The notes beneath the pieces are model-generated. The model worked only from the letters and a program-made list of their open reading frames with translations. It made no database searches and had not been told where the DNA came from. Made by a program: the position numbers and the translations under genes. DNA of 64,000 bases from Filifactor alocis ATCC 35896 (GTDB lineage Bacteria; Bacillota; Clostridia; Peptostreptococcales; Filifactoraceae): NCBI RefSeq assembly GCF_000163895.2, contig NC_016630.1, positions 1,054,001-1,118,000 of the forward strand, written 5' to 3'. Below, piece after piece: positions 17,565 through 26,752 of this stretch (position 1 is the first letter of the stretch; the number at the start of each line of letters is the position of its first letter).

Positions 17565-18159
17565 TAAATTTATCGCATTTCCCACAATCTAAAAAGATGT
17601 TCTCACTATCAAATAAAACACCCGATTCACAACTCTGTTTTGAATATATATTGACACTGAAAAATACTTCATTTTACTGTCTTTGCCCTGTTATTTTGAG
17701 CTACCGTTTTTAGCCGAAATATATCCGATACCAAAACCTAATTGAACTACCCTAACTATTCCATTCAAAAGAAATGCTCTCTTTAACATTGTTATATTTG
17801 AACCTACTGAAATAGAATGTTAAAGTCATTAAACCACGAACAGTAACTTGACATTATGAACTATGTCAGGTGAAATAAATTATGATATCAATAAAAAGCA
17901 GACTATCTATCTGTTAAAAATTATTTTCCGTGCCTTCACTATATACTCAAGGTAGTGCTCCTATCTATCTTAAGAACACAAAAAAAAGAAAGCTTTTTTC
18001 AAATTGTATTTTCTTTACCGAATCCGAGCAGAAAAAAATATTGATGTTCGCTTTCTTTTTATTTATCTCTTTCTTCTTATTTATTTTTTTTCTATTTTTA
18101 TTCCCTTACGATATTCCGTACTTCATTTGCAACAGCAAAACTGTTATGTTCTACACAGT
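17565..18159. other. Intergenic region between feo and mgtE
   Basis: No credible gene. Around 17780-17900 there is an AT-rich segment loosely similar to intergenic segments near 6.1, 27.9 and 49.9 kb. A run AAAAAAAAGAAAGCTTTTTTC near 17980-18000 could end mgtE transcription but has a very short stem. Confidence 0.4.
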
Positions 18160-19572
18160 CTATATGACACCTATAATCAATACCCAGACCAAACAATAAT
18201 ATGTTATTACAGCAACAAGGTCGTTTATCGTAGTAATCAACGGACCTGATGCTACCGCGGGATCTATTTTCATTTTAATAAACATAAGCGGAATCAGTGT
18301 ACCCGACATACTGGACAGTACCATCGATACAACCAGCGCAATACCGGTACAAGCCGATATCGAAAATGCCATATTCATCGTCTGATTCTTTAGAAGTACC
18401 AAGTAGAACCCTACCATTACAAAAGAAAGTATCCCCAATATCATTCCGTTTACAAGACCGATACGCGTCTCTTTGCAAACAAGGAAAAATTTTTGTTTTT
18501 TCCCTATATTTTCATCTATCAACACTCTAATGGTAACCGCCAGAGATTGTGTACCGACATTTCCCGCCATATCAAGTATCAACGATTGAAATGCTATAAT
18601 GAGCGGTAACTGCGCCACTACCTTTTCAAACACTCCGACAATAGAAGATACGAACATTCCAAGTACAAGAAGTACCATCAACCAAGGCAACCTCTTCATG
18701 ATACTTTTTCGCAAAGGCTCATTCAAATCCTCTTCTGAAGAAAGTCCGGCAAACTTTGCATAGTCTTCACTCATCTCATCGTCTACAAGCTCCATTATCG
18801 TTTGTGAGGTAAGCACACCGATCAATTTGTTCTCATTATCCAAAACAGGAATAGAATCTTCGGAATAATCTTTTATCCTACTGAGACAATCATCTATCTG
18901 TTCCGTCGCATAAACATAAGGATACGAAGTCGTAATGATTTTTTCCAAATCAGTTCCTTCTCTTGCAATGATTAAGTCCTTCAAATCGATTGCACCTAAG
19001 AAGATTTGATTCTTATCCAAAACATATATGGTAGAGATGTTATCATTGTCGTTCGCTTGACGAATCAGAGAGCTCATAGCTTCTTTTACACTGATACCAA
19101 AATCAATCACAACATAATTACTCGTCATTTTGCTGCCGATTTCATCTTCATTGAAAGAATTTAATAATAGAAACTCTCTTTTCTTCTCACTATCCAGCAA
19201 ATCAAGTATGATGTCCCTACTGTCTTTATCCATTTCACGAATATAGTCCAACATTTCAACTGTTTCGAAATGAGAAAGAACAGCCATCCTTTTTTGAATC
19301 GGAATTTCATTCAAATATATTGTACTGTCATCCGAATATTCGAGAATCTCTGCTATCCATTCAGCATCCAACAATGTATACAAATGTTTTCTATCATCCA
19401 CACTCAACAGAGAAAGTGCATCAGAAATATCTTTTTCGTGATAACTCAATAAGTTCTGTTGCTTCATTTTCGGTGTAAGCGGCCCTTTAATCAACTTGAC
19501 AATATCTTCTTGATGACTTGGATGTTGATTTGTTTCTGTGATTTCTTGAACTGTGTTATCTTTTTCTTTCAT
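18160..19572 (-). CDS. mgtE: Magnesium transporter MgtE
   Basis: 470-aa Mg2+ channel of the cytoplasmic membrane. It has the MgtE N domain (about residues 40-150, helical superhelix), two CBS domains (about 150-275, LTSQTIMELVDDEM at the end) that sense Mg2+, a plug helix and five membrane helices. The pore signature DMAGNVGTQSLAVTIRVL and the late motif KMKIDPAVASGPLITTINDL are intact. The ATG at 19570-19572 follows AGGGGAG. The leader upstream is unusual: a short reading frame ends in a TGA that overlaps this ATG (ATGA), and a 16-nt inverted repeat lies within it, which suggests post-transcriptional control. Confidence 0.95.
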   Translation of the reverse strand: MKEKDNTVQEITETNQHPSHQEDIVKLIKGPLTPKMKQQNLLSYHEKDISDALSLLSVDDRKHLYTLLDAEWIAEILEYSDDSTIYLNEIPIQKRMAVLSHFETVEMLDYIREMDKDSRDIILDLLDSEKKREFLLLNSFNEDEIGSKMTSNYVVIDFGISVKEAMSSLIRQANDNDNISTIYVLDKNQIFLGAIDLKDLIIAREGTDLEKIITTSYPYVYATEQIDDCLSRIKDYSEDSIPVLDNENKLIGVLTSQTIMELVDDEMSEDYAKFAGLSSEEDLNEPLRKSIMKRLPWLMVLLVLGMFVSSIVGVFEKVVAQLPLIIAFQSLILDMAGNVGTQSLAVTIRVLIDENIGKKQKFFLVCKETRIGLVNGMILGILSFVMVGFYLVLLKNQTMNMAFSISACTGIALVVSMVLSSMSGTLIPLMFIKMKIDPAVASGPLITTINDLVAVITYYCLVWVLIIGVI

Positions 19573-19790
19573 TTATAGTTCTCCCCTTCCTTGCAATATT
19601 TTTTCGTGTAAAAATAAGTTGCAAAAGGGCATAAAAATGCCATTGTCTTTATCAATAAGGAATCCCTATAAATGAAAACAACGGCTTTTATATTTATATA
19701 ACAAGGTATTATTATAGACAATAGGATTTTGAATATCTTGTTTGAAAATAAAAAAGCCCTTATGCAACTTACCGGTGCAACTGTCCACAA
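19569..19790 (-). CDS. Possible 73-aa leader ORF overlapping the mgtE start
   Basis: A TTG at 19788-19790 lies 5 nt after a perfect AGGAGG (19796-19801). The frame reads MWTVAPVSCIRAFLFSNKIF and on, with a hydrophobic middle (ILLSIIIPCYINIKAVVFIY), and ends in a TGA that overlaps the mgtE ATG, the classic layout for translational coupling. I do not recognise a family. The same ribosome site could instead serve the 40-aa frame at 19666-19788, so only one may be real. Confidence 0.35.
   Translation of the reverse strand: MWTVAPVSCIRAFLFSNKIFKILLSIIIPCYINIKAVVFIYRDSLLIKTMAFLCPFATYFYTKKYCKEGENYK
19615..19771 (-). promoter_or_regulatory. Structured mgtE leader with a 16-nt inverted repeat
   Basis: Arms 19615-19630 and 19756-19771 are complementary at 15 of 16 positions and enclose 125 nt. 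Inside, a small hairpin GGCAT-TTTT-ATGCC touches the 3' arm. In the RNA the 5' arm is followed by a U-rich run (GGGCUUUUUUAUUUUC). It does not carry the conserved M-box sequence, so if it senses Mg2+ it is a different element. Confidence 0.55.
19666..19788 (-). CDS. Alternative 40-aa leader peptide upstream of mgtE
   Basis: A GTG at 19786-19788 lies 7 nt after the same AGGAGG, the better spacing. The peptide begins MDSCTGKLHKGFFIFKQ and ends KSRCFHL with a TAG at 19666-19668, inside the loop of the large inverted repeat. Ribosomes stalling or finishing here could change the folding of the leader. This is offered as a competing reading of the leader ORF at 19569-19790. Confidence 0.35.
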   Translation of the reverse strand: MDSCTGKLHKGFFIFKQDIQNPIVYNNTLLYKYKSRCFHL

Positions 19791-19801
19791 TACCACCTCC
19801 T

Positions 19802-20550
19802 GAAAATTAACTTCTATTCTTATAAAATAAACAGGAACAAATGATACCTATATTCTTGTATCAACACATGATTGATTGTTAAGAAAATTCATTTTATCCG
19901 AAATTCATTGTACTAAACAGCTATAAAAAAGTCAAGTATACAACAAGTGTGATAGAAAGGTTTTTGTTATTTCATTTTTCATTGTTCAAACATGTCAATT
20001 TTATATAAAAATAACTTCAAACAATAAATTTTATCATGTGATAACTTTATGCATAATTTTATAAGAAAACCTGATGAAGCGATTGAATCGATCCAATCTC
20101 TACAAGTTATACTTTTGATTATTTCATCAATCAGTTTATTTACACTTTCACAGAGTCTGTACATAACTTTTTCAAGTGTCTGAAATATTTTATTTTCTAT
20201 GAAATAACTCTATTGAGTTTTAGTATTATTATGTTTTTATGATTTGATTTACTCATTCCAACGTAGATTTTCTATGAGATACCAATATTACCGTTTTATT
20301 TTTGCTTTATATTTCTACGGTTTTCAATATAATTGCCTCATTCAAACTATCAAGATTGCTTGTAGGTTCACATTATCCGAAAGAAGAATATCAAAAAATG
20401 TTATGTGGTAAAAGTCCTATTGTTTTGCTCATTTATCACTGATTTTCAAAACAATCTGTAATACAATCATTTATCCACAATCTGTCTCTTCCGTCAACAA
20501 TTCGCAATTAGCAGTATCTTATCATCCTTTATACAAGAATAGAATTCTGT
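19802..20550. other. Intergenic region holding repeat copy B
   Basis: 750 bp between mgtE and the HemN-like gene. It contains the 151-bp element at 20072-20222 and must hold the mgtE promoter near 19810-19880, whose boxes I could not fix. No ORF of note. Confidence 0.45.
20072..20222. repeat. 151-bp dispersed element, copy B
   Basis: Gap-free partner of 13995-14145, same orientation. Both copies lie in intergenic DNA. Their flanks are unrelated, which puts the element borders close to the given ends. Confidence 0.75.
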
Positions 20551-21804
20551 TTATTTTATATTTAATTGTTTCGGAAATGCCTCTTTACTCATCGTCCCCC
20601 ACATATGGTTGATGTAATCATAGGTAAAATATTTTTCGTAATGATGATAATAGAACGCTCCTTTTTCAGTCAATTCATACACTCCGTCTCTTTCTGTCAA
20701 AAAGCCGATTCTTTTTGCGAAAAACAACTCCAAACCGTATATTTTTTTCAAATCTTGATTAAAAAAGTCTTGAAATTCCTTGCAATCCACTTTCATAGAA
20801 TAGAATTTCCAAAATAAATAATAAATCATTCTCTGTCTTACGGTAAAATCTAATGTCAAAGAAGTAGGCAGCTGTTCGCTTTGCAACCGATTGATATATT
20901 CTTCAACGGAAAATGTATTGATTTTGAATATCTCGTCCAAACAGGTTGTCGCAGACGCACCGAATCCTAAAAAGTTATCTCTTGTCATGGAAGAATAGCT
21001 CGCTCTTCCGTCTTTCGAAAAGGTCCAAATAGAATCTCTTGTATATCCTCTTTCTTCGCAATAATCCGTTATCTGCTTTAACAGTGCTCGTTTTTCTTTT
21101 TTTTGAAACTCTTGAATTCCCGATTCCAAAAATCCAAAATCAATAAAAGGATAGATGGCAATATGGTTTGCACCGTTTGAAAACGCAACTTCAATATCTT
21201 TCTGCAAATCTTGAAATGTTTGGTTCGGCAATGCAAAGATAAAATCCATCGCAACCGTTTCAAAAGAAACTTTTTGCAATGCATCAAACATTGTTTCGAA
21301 TCGATTTTCTTTTCTTCCCAAAATTCCCAAAAATTTATCTTGAAAGGATTGAATTCCGATACTGATTTTTGTAACTCCGATATCCGAAAGTTTTTGTAAC
21401 AGTTTTTCCGTCACATTGCTCGGATGGAGTTCTATCCCGATTCCCTGTGTAATTTCAAAGTGAGATGTGAGCGAATCAATGACTTCTCCCAACCTGTCAA
21501 TTGCCAATGCAGGTGTTCCACCACCGAAATACAGACTGCTGACTTCTTTTTTTACCTGTCCTTGTGTTACCAATGCAATCTCTTTGAGCAAATAATCCAT
21601 ATATCGATTCATCTTTTCTGTATGATACACCTCTTTGCAATACGGACAAAACTTACAAATAGATTTACAAAAAGGAATATGCACATATAATCCCAACTGT
21701 TTAGTATCTTGATATTCTAATGTATTGGAATACTCATTCTTAAATTCAAAGCCTTTCACTGATTTGGTCAGCCACATTCTTGTAGCACTTGTTATCATTC
21801 CCAT
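20551..21804 (-). CDS. HemN/HemW-related radical SAM protein
   Basis: 417-aa radical SAM enzyme of the coproporphyrinogen-oxidase-like family but not classic HemN or HemW. The cluster motif is C46-x3-C50-x2-C53 followed by a fourth Cys: CKSICKFCPYCKEVY. FGGGTPAL, IELHPSNVTE, ISIGIQSFQD and MDFIFALPNQT show the SAM barrel; GFGASATT and a C-terminal winged-helix-like part (FLTERDGVYELTEKG) follow. It differs from the HemW in this window in length, motif and N-terminal extension of about 35 residues. Relatives include heme-handling enzymes such as the HutW/ChuW group, but I cannot place it there. The ATG follows a modest GAGG site. It stands alone. Confidence 0.8.
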   Translation of the reverse strand: MGMITSATRMWLTKSVKGFEFKNEYSNTLEYQDTKQLGLYVHIPFCKSICKFCPYCKEVYHTEKMNRYMDYLLKEIALVTQGQVKKEVSSLYFGGGTPALAIDRLGEVIDSLTSHFEITQGIGIELHPSNVTEKLLQKLSDIGVTKISIGIQSFQDKFLGILGRKENRFETMFDALQKVSFETVAMDFIFALPNQTFQDLQKDIEVAFSNGANHIAIYPFIDFGFLESGIQEFQKKEKRALLKQITDYCEERGYTRDSIWTFSKDGRASYSSMTRDNFLGFGASATTCLDEIFKINTFSVEEYINRLQSEQLPTSLTLDFTVRQRMIYYLFWKFYSMKVDCKEFQDFFNQDLKKIYGLELFFAKRIGFLTERDGVYELTEKGAFYYHHYEKYFTYDYINHMWGTMSKEAFPKQLNIK

Positions 21805-21971
21805 AGCAACCTCTATCCTTTTATATCCAAGAACCGTTCACCATCAATGTCATTTCTACAATCAATAGTATTCTATATTATGACACAAAAAACATCCGTA
21901 TTTTTCAAAAAGTCTACACTTACTATATCTTTCTGCAAATTAAAATTTTACCGTTTTTGAAATAAACAATT

Positions 21972-21999
21972 TTGTTTTTCAATCAAGTTATTATATAAT
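21972..21999 (+). promoter_or_regulatory. Candidate promoter of the macro-domain gene
   Basis: TTGTTT (21972-21977), 16 nt, then a perfect TATAAT (21994-21999), about 130 bp before the start codon. Confidence 0.45.
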
Positions 22000-22126
22000 A
22001 ATAGTATCATTGTAAACTGAAAAATACAAATAGACAGCAAAAAATGAAACGATGAATCAAGATTGTATAGGAACAGTTGTTGTAATAAAAATTTTTAACA
22101 ACAATAATACGAAAGGGGAATTTGTT

Positions 22127-22630
22127 ATGCCTTTTAGAATCATACAAAACGATATTACTACAATGAAAGTGGATGCTATTGTCAACGCTGCCAACAAAAC
22201 TTTGTTAGGCGGAGGAGGTGTTGACGGTGCCATTCATAGATGCGCCGGTCCGGAATTGCTCAAAGAATGTCGTACCCTGCACGGTTGTGAAACCGGCGAA
22301 GCAAAAATCACAAAGGGGTATCGTTTACCGGCATCCTATGTCATCCACACGGTAGGTCCGATTTACGTCGACGGAAAGCACAACGAACGACAACTGTTGA
22401 CACGTGCATATCGAAACTCTTTACATCTTGCAAAAAAACATCATCTTCGCTCCATTGCTTTCCCGTTGATTTCGTCCGGCGTTTACGGATACCCTAAGGA
22501 AGAGGCGATTGAAGTTGCAATCTCAACTATCAGAGAGTTTTTGGAAACAGACGATATGGATGTCACTCTTGTTATCTTTGACAAAAAAGATATCCCTATC
22601 CAACAAAATTTTTCAGATTATTATTTGTAA
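22127..22630 (+). CDS. Macro-domain protein (ADP-ribose binding/hydrolase)
   Basis: 167-aa single macro domain of the MacroD/YmdB type. Such proteins remove ADP-ribose or O-acetyl-ADP-ribose from targets. The ligand loop VNAANKTLLGGGGVDGAIH (residues 22-40) is complete and TVGPIY and FPLISSGVYGYP follow, as expected of an active enzyme. An in-frame start at 22052 adds a non-family extension; the ATG at 22127-22129 behind AAGGGG is chosen. It is at the left side of an accessory stretch with a DKNYY protein and a broken secreted protein, but no ADP-ribosyltransferase partner is visible nearby. Confidence 0.92.
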   Translation: MPFRIIQNDITTMKVDAIVNAANKTLLGGGGVDGAIHRCAGPELLKECRTLHGCETGEAKITKGYRLPASYVIHTVGPIYVDGKHNERQLLTRAYRNSLHLAKKHHLRSIAFPLISSGVYGYPKEEAIEVAISTIREFLETDDMDVTLVIFDKKDIPIQQNFSDYYL

Positions 22631-22839
22631 ATTCAAGATATAAAAAACATAATATGACAATTTGTATAAATTATAACAAAGAGATTGCTTTATCAAAAAA
22701 TGAAAAATTTGCGTGTGTCAATCTGTTCACACAGTTTTAATCATATCAAAGACTATAATAACAGCATAGCTGATAAATCATATTCTTTTGCTCATCAAAT
22801 GTTACAAAAGTACTTAAGTACAACAAGGAGGTTTTTACT

Positions 22840-24363
22840 ATGACATTATTAACAAGAAAAATTATTATAGTTGTGTTGATTTCAGCAGCATTATTTTCGG
22901 TGGTATTTTTCTTTTCGGTTGTTTTCTTCCACAATGACAACAGTTCAAAGATAGAAGAACGTGGGGAAAAATACGGAAACAGCTATTTTTACAAATACAA
23001 GGATAAAATCTATGTTTTGCTTTATGGTGACGGAATGGTGGAAGTTGAAGGAGCGGATATCTCTACTTTTAGAGCATTTGATAAAGACAAAAAAGATGAG
23101 AGCGGAAATGTCGGCTTTGATAAAAATAGAGTTTATTTTGGAAATATTCCGGTTTCAGACTTAAACCCTAATAAATTATATTATGTGGGAAATAATTATT
23201 ATAGCGACGGAACTAATCATTATTTTTGTTCAATATCTTCAAAAAGCAACGGAGAATTATCAGCAGGAAATGAAATGATACAAAATATGTCCCATCTTAT
23301 TTTTAAAACAAAAAAAACGCAAAGCTATATTTATCCATATAAGAAGCTACAGACAAACAAAAAATTACAAGTAATTGAAGATCTTCCGAATTTTGCAACC
23401 GGTGGAGAGGAACTGTATTATATGGGAGAAATTTTGCCTAATGCAGATATCAATACATTTAAAAAGATAGATGAAAATTTAAATTCTGTATATTTTGCCG
23501 ATAAGGACAACGTTTATTATAAATCTAAACTTTTGCCAATCAAAAATAATGGTAATCTAAAAGTATTTCAAGAAAACAATCTGACAATATTTTATCTTTA
23601 TGATGATGAAAACGGAAATATTTTTGCAAATGACTGTCCTTTCGATGCGACGCATTCTCCTTATAAAGTTATTGGAAACGGTGGAGAGCATAGTTATAAT
23701 TTATTTTTTATAGGCAAAGACGGAGTTTATTTTTATAATCCTAAAAAAGGGAAACAAGAAAAAATAGGAAATAATATTTTTCAAGGTGAAACGAAAGAAA
23801 TAAGCTCTAATGTATTTTCTGATGATGAAAATATTTACTTTTTAGATGCTTTTGAAATAAGAGTTAAGCCTATGGCTTATTATAATAAAATCTTTTTTAA
23901 AAAAAATCTCGGAGATAATCAACTAATCTCACTGAACAGCGGAATATATTACCTGGATAAAAAAAGCGGTTGGGAAAAGGTGAAAGATATTAGAAATGCG
24001 GAAGCGGGAACTATATGGAAAAAGGGAAGCAAATATTACTATTTTGATAATTCCGGTATTCCTCAATTAATATATTATCCTGTGTATGAAATTTCTGACA
24101 AAAAAACTCTCGATTATTTATTAACTTGCTCAAAGTCAAATGCAATAAATTTTGAAGAAGAAATAAGAACACTCATAGATGATAACAAATTGATAGCTGT
24201 TAAGGGAAAAGAAAAAATGACAGCCGTTATAGAATACATCGAAAACCCCTATGAAATCAGTATAGCAAAAGTAGCTATTCTTTTCATCGGAGTTATGATT
24301 GGAGCTTATCTGGAATATATTAAAAAGAAAAGAGCGAATCAACAACATAACCGGAGCTTGTAA
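22840..24363 (+). CDS. DKNYY-type membrane protein
   Basis: 507 aa with a membrane helix near each end (about residues 9-29 and 472-490; AKVAILFIGVMIGAYLEYI then KKKR). The long middle consists of repeated beta-rich units with the hallmark of DKNYY proteins, for example NVYFADKDNVYYKSKLLPI-like units (DKNRVYFGNIPVSDL, GKDGVYFYNPKKG, DDENIYFLDAFEI). Members occur in Fusobacteria, Proteobacteria and Firmicutes; some neighbour toxin or immunity genes, and the function is unknown. The start ATG has AAGGAGG 8 nt upstream. Base composition is more AT-rich than in the housekeeping genes here, fitting acquired DNA. Confidence 0.75.
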   Translation: MTLLTRKIIIVVLISAALFSVVFFFSVVFFHNDNSSKIEERGEKYGNSYFYKYKDKIYVLLYGDGMVEVEGADISTFRAFDKDKKDESGNVGFDKNRVYFGNIPVSDLNPNKLYYVGNNYYSDGTNHYFCSISSKSNGELSAGNEMIQNMSHLIFKTKKTQSYIYPYKKLQTNKKLQVIEDLPNFATGGEELYYMGEILPNADINTFKKIDENLNSVYFADKDNVYYKSKLLPIKNNGNLKVFQENNLTIFYLYDDENGNIFANDCPFDATHSPYKVIGNGGEHSYNLFFIGKDGVYFYNPKKGKQEKIGNNIFQGETKEISSNVFSDDENIYFLDAFEIRVKPMAYYNKIFFKKNLGDNQLISLNSGIYYLDKKSGWEKVKDIRNAEAGTIWKKGSKYYYFDNSGIPQLIYYPVYEISDKKTLDYLLTCSKSNAINFEEEIRTLIDDNKLIAVKGKEKMTAVIEYIENPYEISIAKVAILFIGVMIGAYLEYIKKKRANQQHNRSL

Positions 24364-24750
24364 ATGAGATGAAACATTCAAAAGATGATTTTATGCTAAA
24401 ACCTCTTGTGTCCTATTATATTAAATATCAGGCAAATTCAATAGATTTTAGTATAAAAGAATCATGACTGCCCTCGAAATTTGCTGACCAAGTTTTTATA
24501 TAGAACCGATAAACAAGCTCTTAAAAAATCTGATTTTGTAATCAAGACATAGTAAAAAAACTGATTGGAAGTTTAACAATCGACACAGGGGATTGACACA
24601 AGAGTGTTCTGTTATTACACAAAAAATTTGTGTTCTTTTTGTTTCAATAGACTTCCATGATATTCATAGGAAGATATTTTTACCTTCCTATGAATATTGC
24701 ATTTAATTTATCTCTCCAAACTATATTAAAAACTCATATTATTACATGCT
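24364..24750. other. Convergent intergenic region
   Basis: Between the DKNYY gene and the lipoprotein gene. It holds the 14-bp hairpin at 24660-24697. No ORF. Confidence 0.45.
24660..24697. repeat. 14-bp perfect hairpin, repeat partner of 25810-25844
   Basis: Arms 24660-24673 and 24684-24697 pair perfectly. The arm core TTCATAGGAAGATA recurs in a second hairpin 3' of the next minus-strand gene, and the following bases (TTTAATTTATCT and TTTGATTTATCT) are also alike. No U-tract follows. Confidence 0.6.
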
Positions 24751-25788
24751 TTACATATTTAACATACTGTATTTAAAATCTATAATAGAAATATTTTCAT
24801 CTCCGAAAAGTTCTTTTTTCGTAAGAGTTTTTATTATTTTTTTATCTTTTAAGGAGTATTCAAAAATTGCAAACTGTCCACTTTTTTCTCCCCAGATGTA
24901 AATATTCTCACCGGTTCTGTCAGGGTAAATAGAACCCACTGTCAAATCTTCTATCTCTACATCAAACTCTTTTTTTGATACTACATCTATGATTTTAATT
25001 TTTCTATCAGAAAACAACATACTATCTTCATATACCATTATGACCTTGTCTTTATTTAGCCTTCTTGTTTCCAATATTTCATACTTATCTGTTTCAAATA
25101 ATACCTTTCTATTTGAAAAATCTAAGTCCATAGAACAGATCTTTTTGGGTCTGATGTGAGTGACTCTTGTAACTTTATCAGTCCTCATTCCGGAATCGGA
25201 ACATGTTAAACATAATAAATCTTTGGTTTTCGATGAATAAGAGAAAGAGTATATCCAAGTATCATCATCATTTTCATCTAAATATTTAAATTTGAAATCA
25301 TTTAAATCAATGACAGCGGGCTGAGTTACATTTTTTCCGGTTGTAGCAACATTAGCGAGCAACTTATTTTCTGCAAAAAATATATCGTTGTAAAGCATTT
25401 TTTCATTTGTCAGTTGATTGTTTGATTTATCACTTCTATCATAGACAAATAAGTTTTCATAATCATCGTCACCCGCACTTGCACTATAATATATTTTTTT
25501 TGTATTAGGATCTAAGCAACTTACAGGATAACCTTTTGCCGGCAACAATTCTTCTTTCATTATCGTTTTATCTTCTTCAATTGAATATAAGCAATATAAG
25601 TTTATAACACCTTTACTTTTATCTTTTTTGTCTATATATTTTGCTCCAACAATTTCTAAATAAGGTTTATTTTCCGAATCGGAAGAGTCAAGTTCATTAT
25701 TGCCATATTTATAATTTTTTTGACAGGAACAAAATAAAATAATCATAAAAACAGCAAACATACAATATATCAATCTTTTTCTATACAT
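24751..25788 (-). CDS. Lipoprotein with a beta-propeller-like body
   Basis: 345 aa. The signal peptide ends in a lipobox-like IILFCSC then Q (Cys about residue 22), so it is probably lipid-anchored outside the membrane. The rest has blocks rich in beta-forming residues and Asp turns (KKIYYSASAGDDDYENLFVY, NIYIWGEKSGQFAIFEYSLK), reminiscent of TolB/WD-type propellers. I do not recognise a named family. AGGAG precedes the ATG by 9 nt. It lies downstream of the broken secreted-protein gene, with a hairpin between. Confidence 0.65.
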   Translation of the reverse strand: MYRKRLIYCMFAVFMIILFCSCQKNYKYGNNELDSSDSENKPYLEIVGAKYIDKKDKSKGVINLYCLYSIEEDKTIMKEELLPAKGYPVSCLDPNTKKIYYSASAGDDDYENLFVYDRSDKSNNQLTNEKMLYNDIFFAENKLLANVATTGKNVTQPAVIDLNDFKFKYLDENDDDTWIYSFSYSSKTKDLLCLTCSDSGMRTDKVTRVTHIRPKKICSMDLDFSNRKVLFETDKYEILETRRLNKDKVIMVYEDSMLFSDRKIKIIDVVSKKEFDVEIEDLTVGSIYPDRTGENIYIWGEKSGQFAIFEYSLKDKKIIKTLTKKELFGDENISIIDFKYSMLNM

Positions 25789-25809
25789 TTTGATGGACTC
25801 CTATACTCA

Positions 25810-25844
25810 TTCATAGGAAGATACAAAAAGTATCTCCCTATGAA
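25810..25844. repeat. Hairpin related to 24660-24697
   Basis: Arms 25810-25824 and 25830-25844 pair with one mismatch. It shares TTCATAGGAAGATA with the other hairpin, at the same place relative to the preceding stop codon. Confidence 0.55.
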
Positions 25845-25865
25845 CTATTCTATTTGATTTATCTA

Positions 25866-26752
25866 TTAATCTGCAAATTTTTCATGATAGTATCTCACTT
25901 TATATACCTCACCATGCGCTGTCCCACCGGCTAATTCATCCAATGCATCATCTCCCCATATATCAATAATTGCATCCGGGAGTTCCCCTACATCAGCTTG
26001 ATAAAATGTAAAGGCCTCATTAGTATTTAAATTTCTAATATTTACCGATTTATCTCCTTTTTTGGAATAGTCATAATGCTGTTGTATTGCACAATTTTTG
26101 TATCCTAATGGATTCCCTCTATTCCCTTCAAGATCATAAAATACTGTAGCTCTCCCTTCCCCTAAGACACTACCGCTGCTTCGACGTGTCAAAGTATTAT
26201 TATGTTTTCCCCACGAGTAAGTTCCTATAGGATTTGCAAAAGTGGTTATATTAAAAGGATTATCAAGCGAATATCCACTAATCTCGCTATCGTTTTTATA
26301 TAAAATATTGTCAATGTATCCGGTTACAGAATTATATACTACTTTCATATTTGGATGAATTTTTATGTTATCAACATAAACTAAATTGTCTAAGTTTTTT
26401 GTCGCTTCTTCACAAATAGAATTCTCCCACTCAGCAAGTTTTTTTCATCTTCACTCATATCTGAAGTTATTGAAATTCTTTTCTGAAACGGCTTTTCATA
26501 ACTTACCATACAAACATCTTCACTGCAATCATATCCACCTTTTTCTAAAATCGGATTCAATTGTTCATCATACACTATAACAGAATCCGGAAGCATTTTA
26601 TCCGGAATATGATTAGGTGATTCTGCAAAACACAATGATGAGAGGGATAACGAAACTAACATAGTCAATGATAATAATTTTTTTATTTGGAAGTCTCCTT
26701 TTCTTTTTGTTTTTTTTAATTTCATTAACAGATTCGAACAAGGTATTACCAC
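25866..26752 (-). pseudogene. Frameshifted gene for a secreted protein
   Basis: Two frames join into one protein. The first carries a signal peptide (KKLLSLTMLVSLSLSSLCFA) and an N-terminal part ending SDMSEDEKN. At GAA AAA AAC (about 26448) the frame changes by -1 and continues LAEWENSICEEATKNLDNLV, then IHPNMKVVYNSVTGYIDN to a C-terminal half of about 160 aa ending YYHEKFAD. One extra A in the run would restore it. The ribosome site AAGGAG is 8 nt before an ATA (26685-26687) that begins ATA AAA AAA TTA, where ATG would give MKKLLSL. So both the start and the frame look damaged. Programmed -1 shifting at A-AAA-AAC is the alternative. The family is not recognised. Confidence 0.7.

Noticed and set aside
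19573..19801. M-box riboswitch upstream of mgtE
   Set aside because: The conserved M-box sequences are not present; only the position fits.
24660..24697. Ordinary intrinsic terminator
   Set aside because: The stem is perfect, but neither strand has a U-tract after it.
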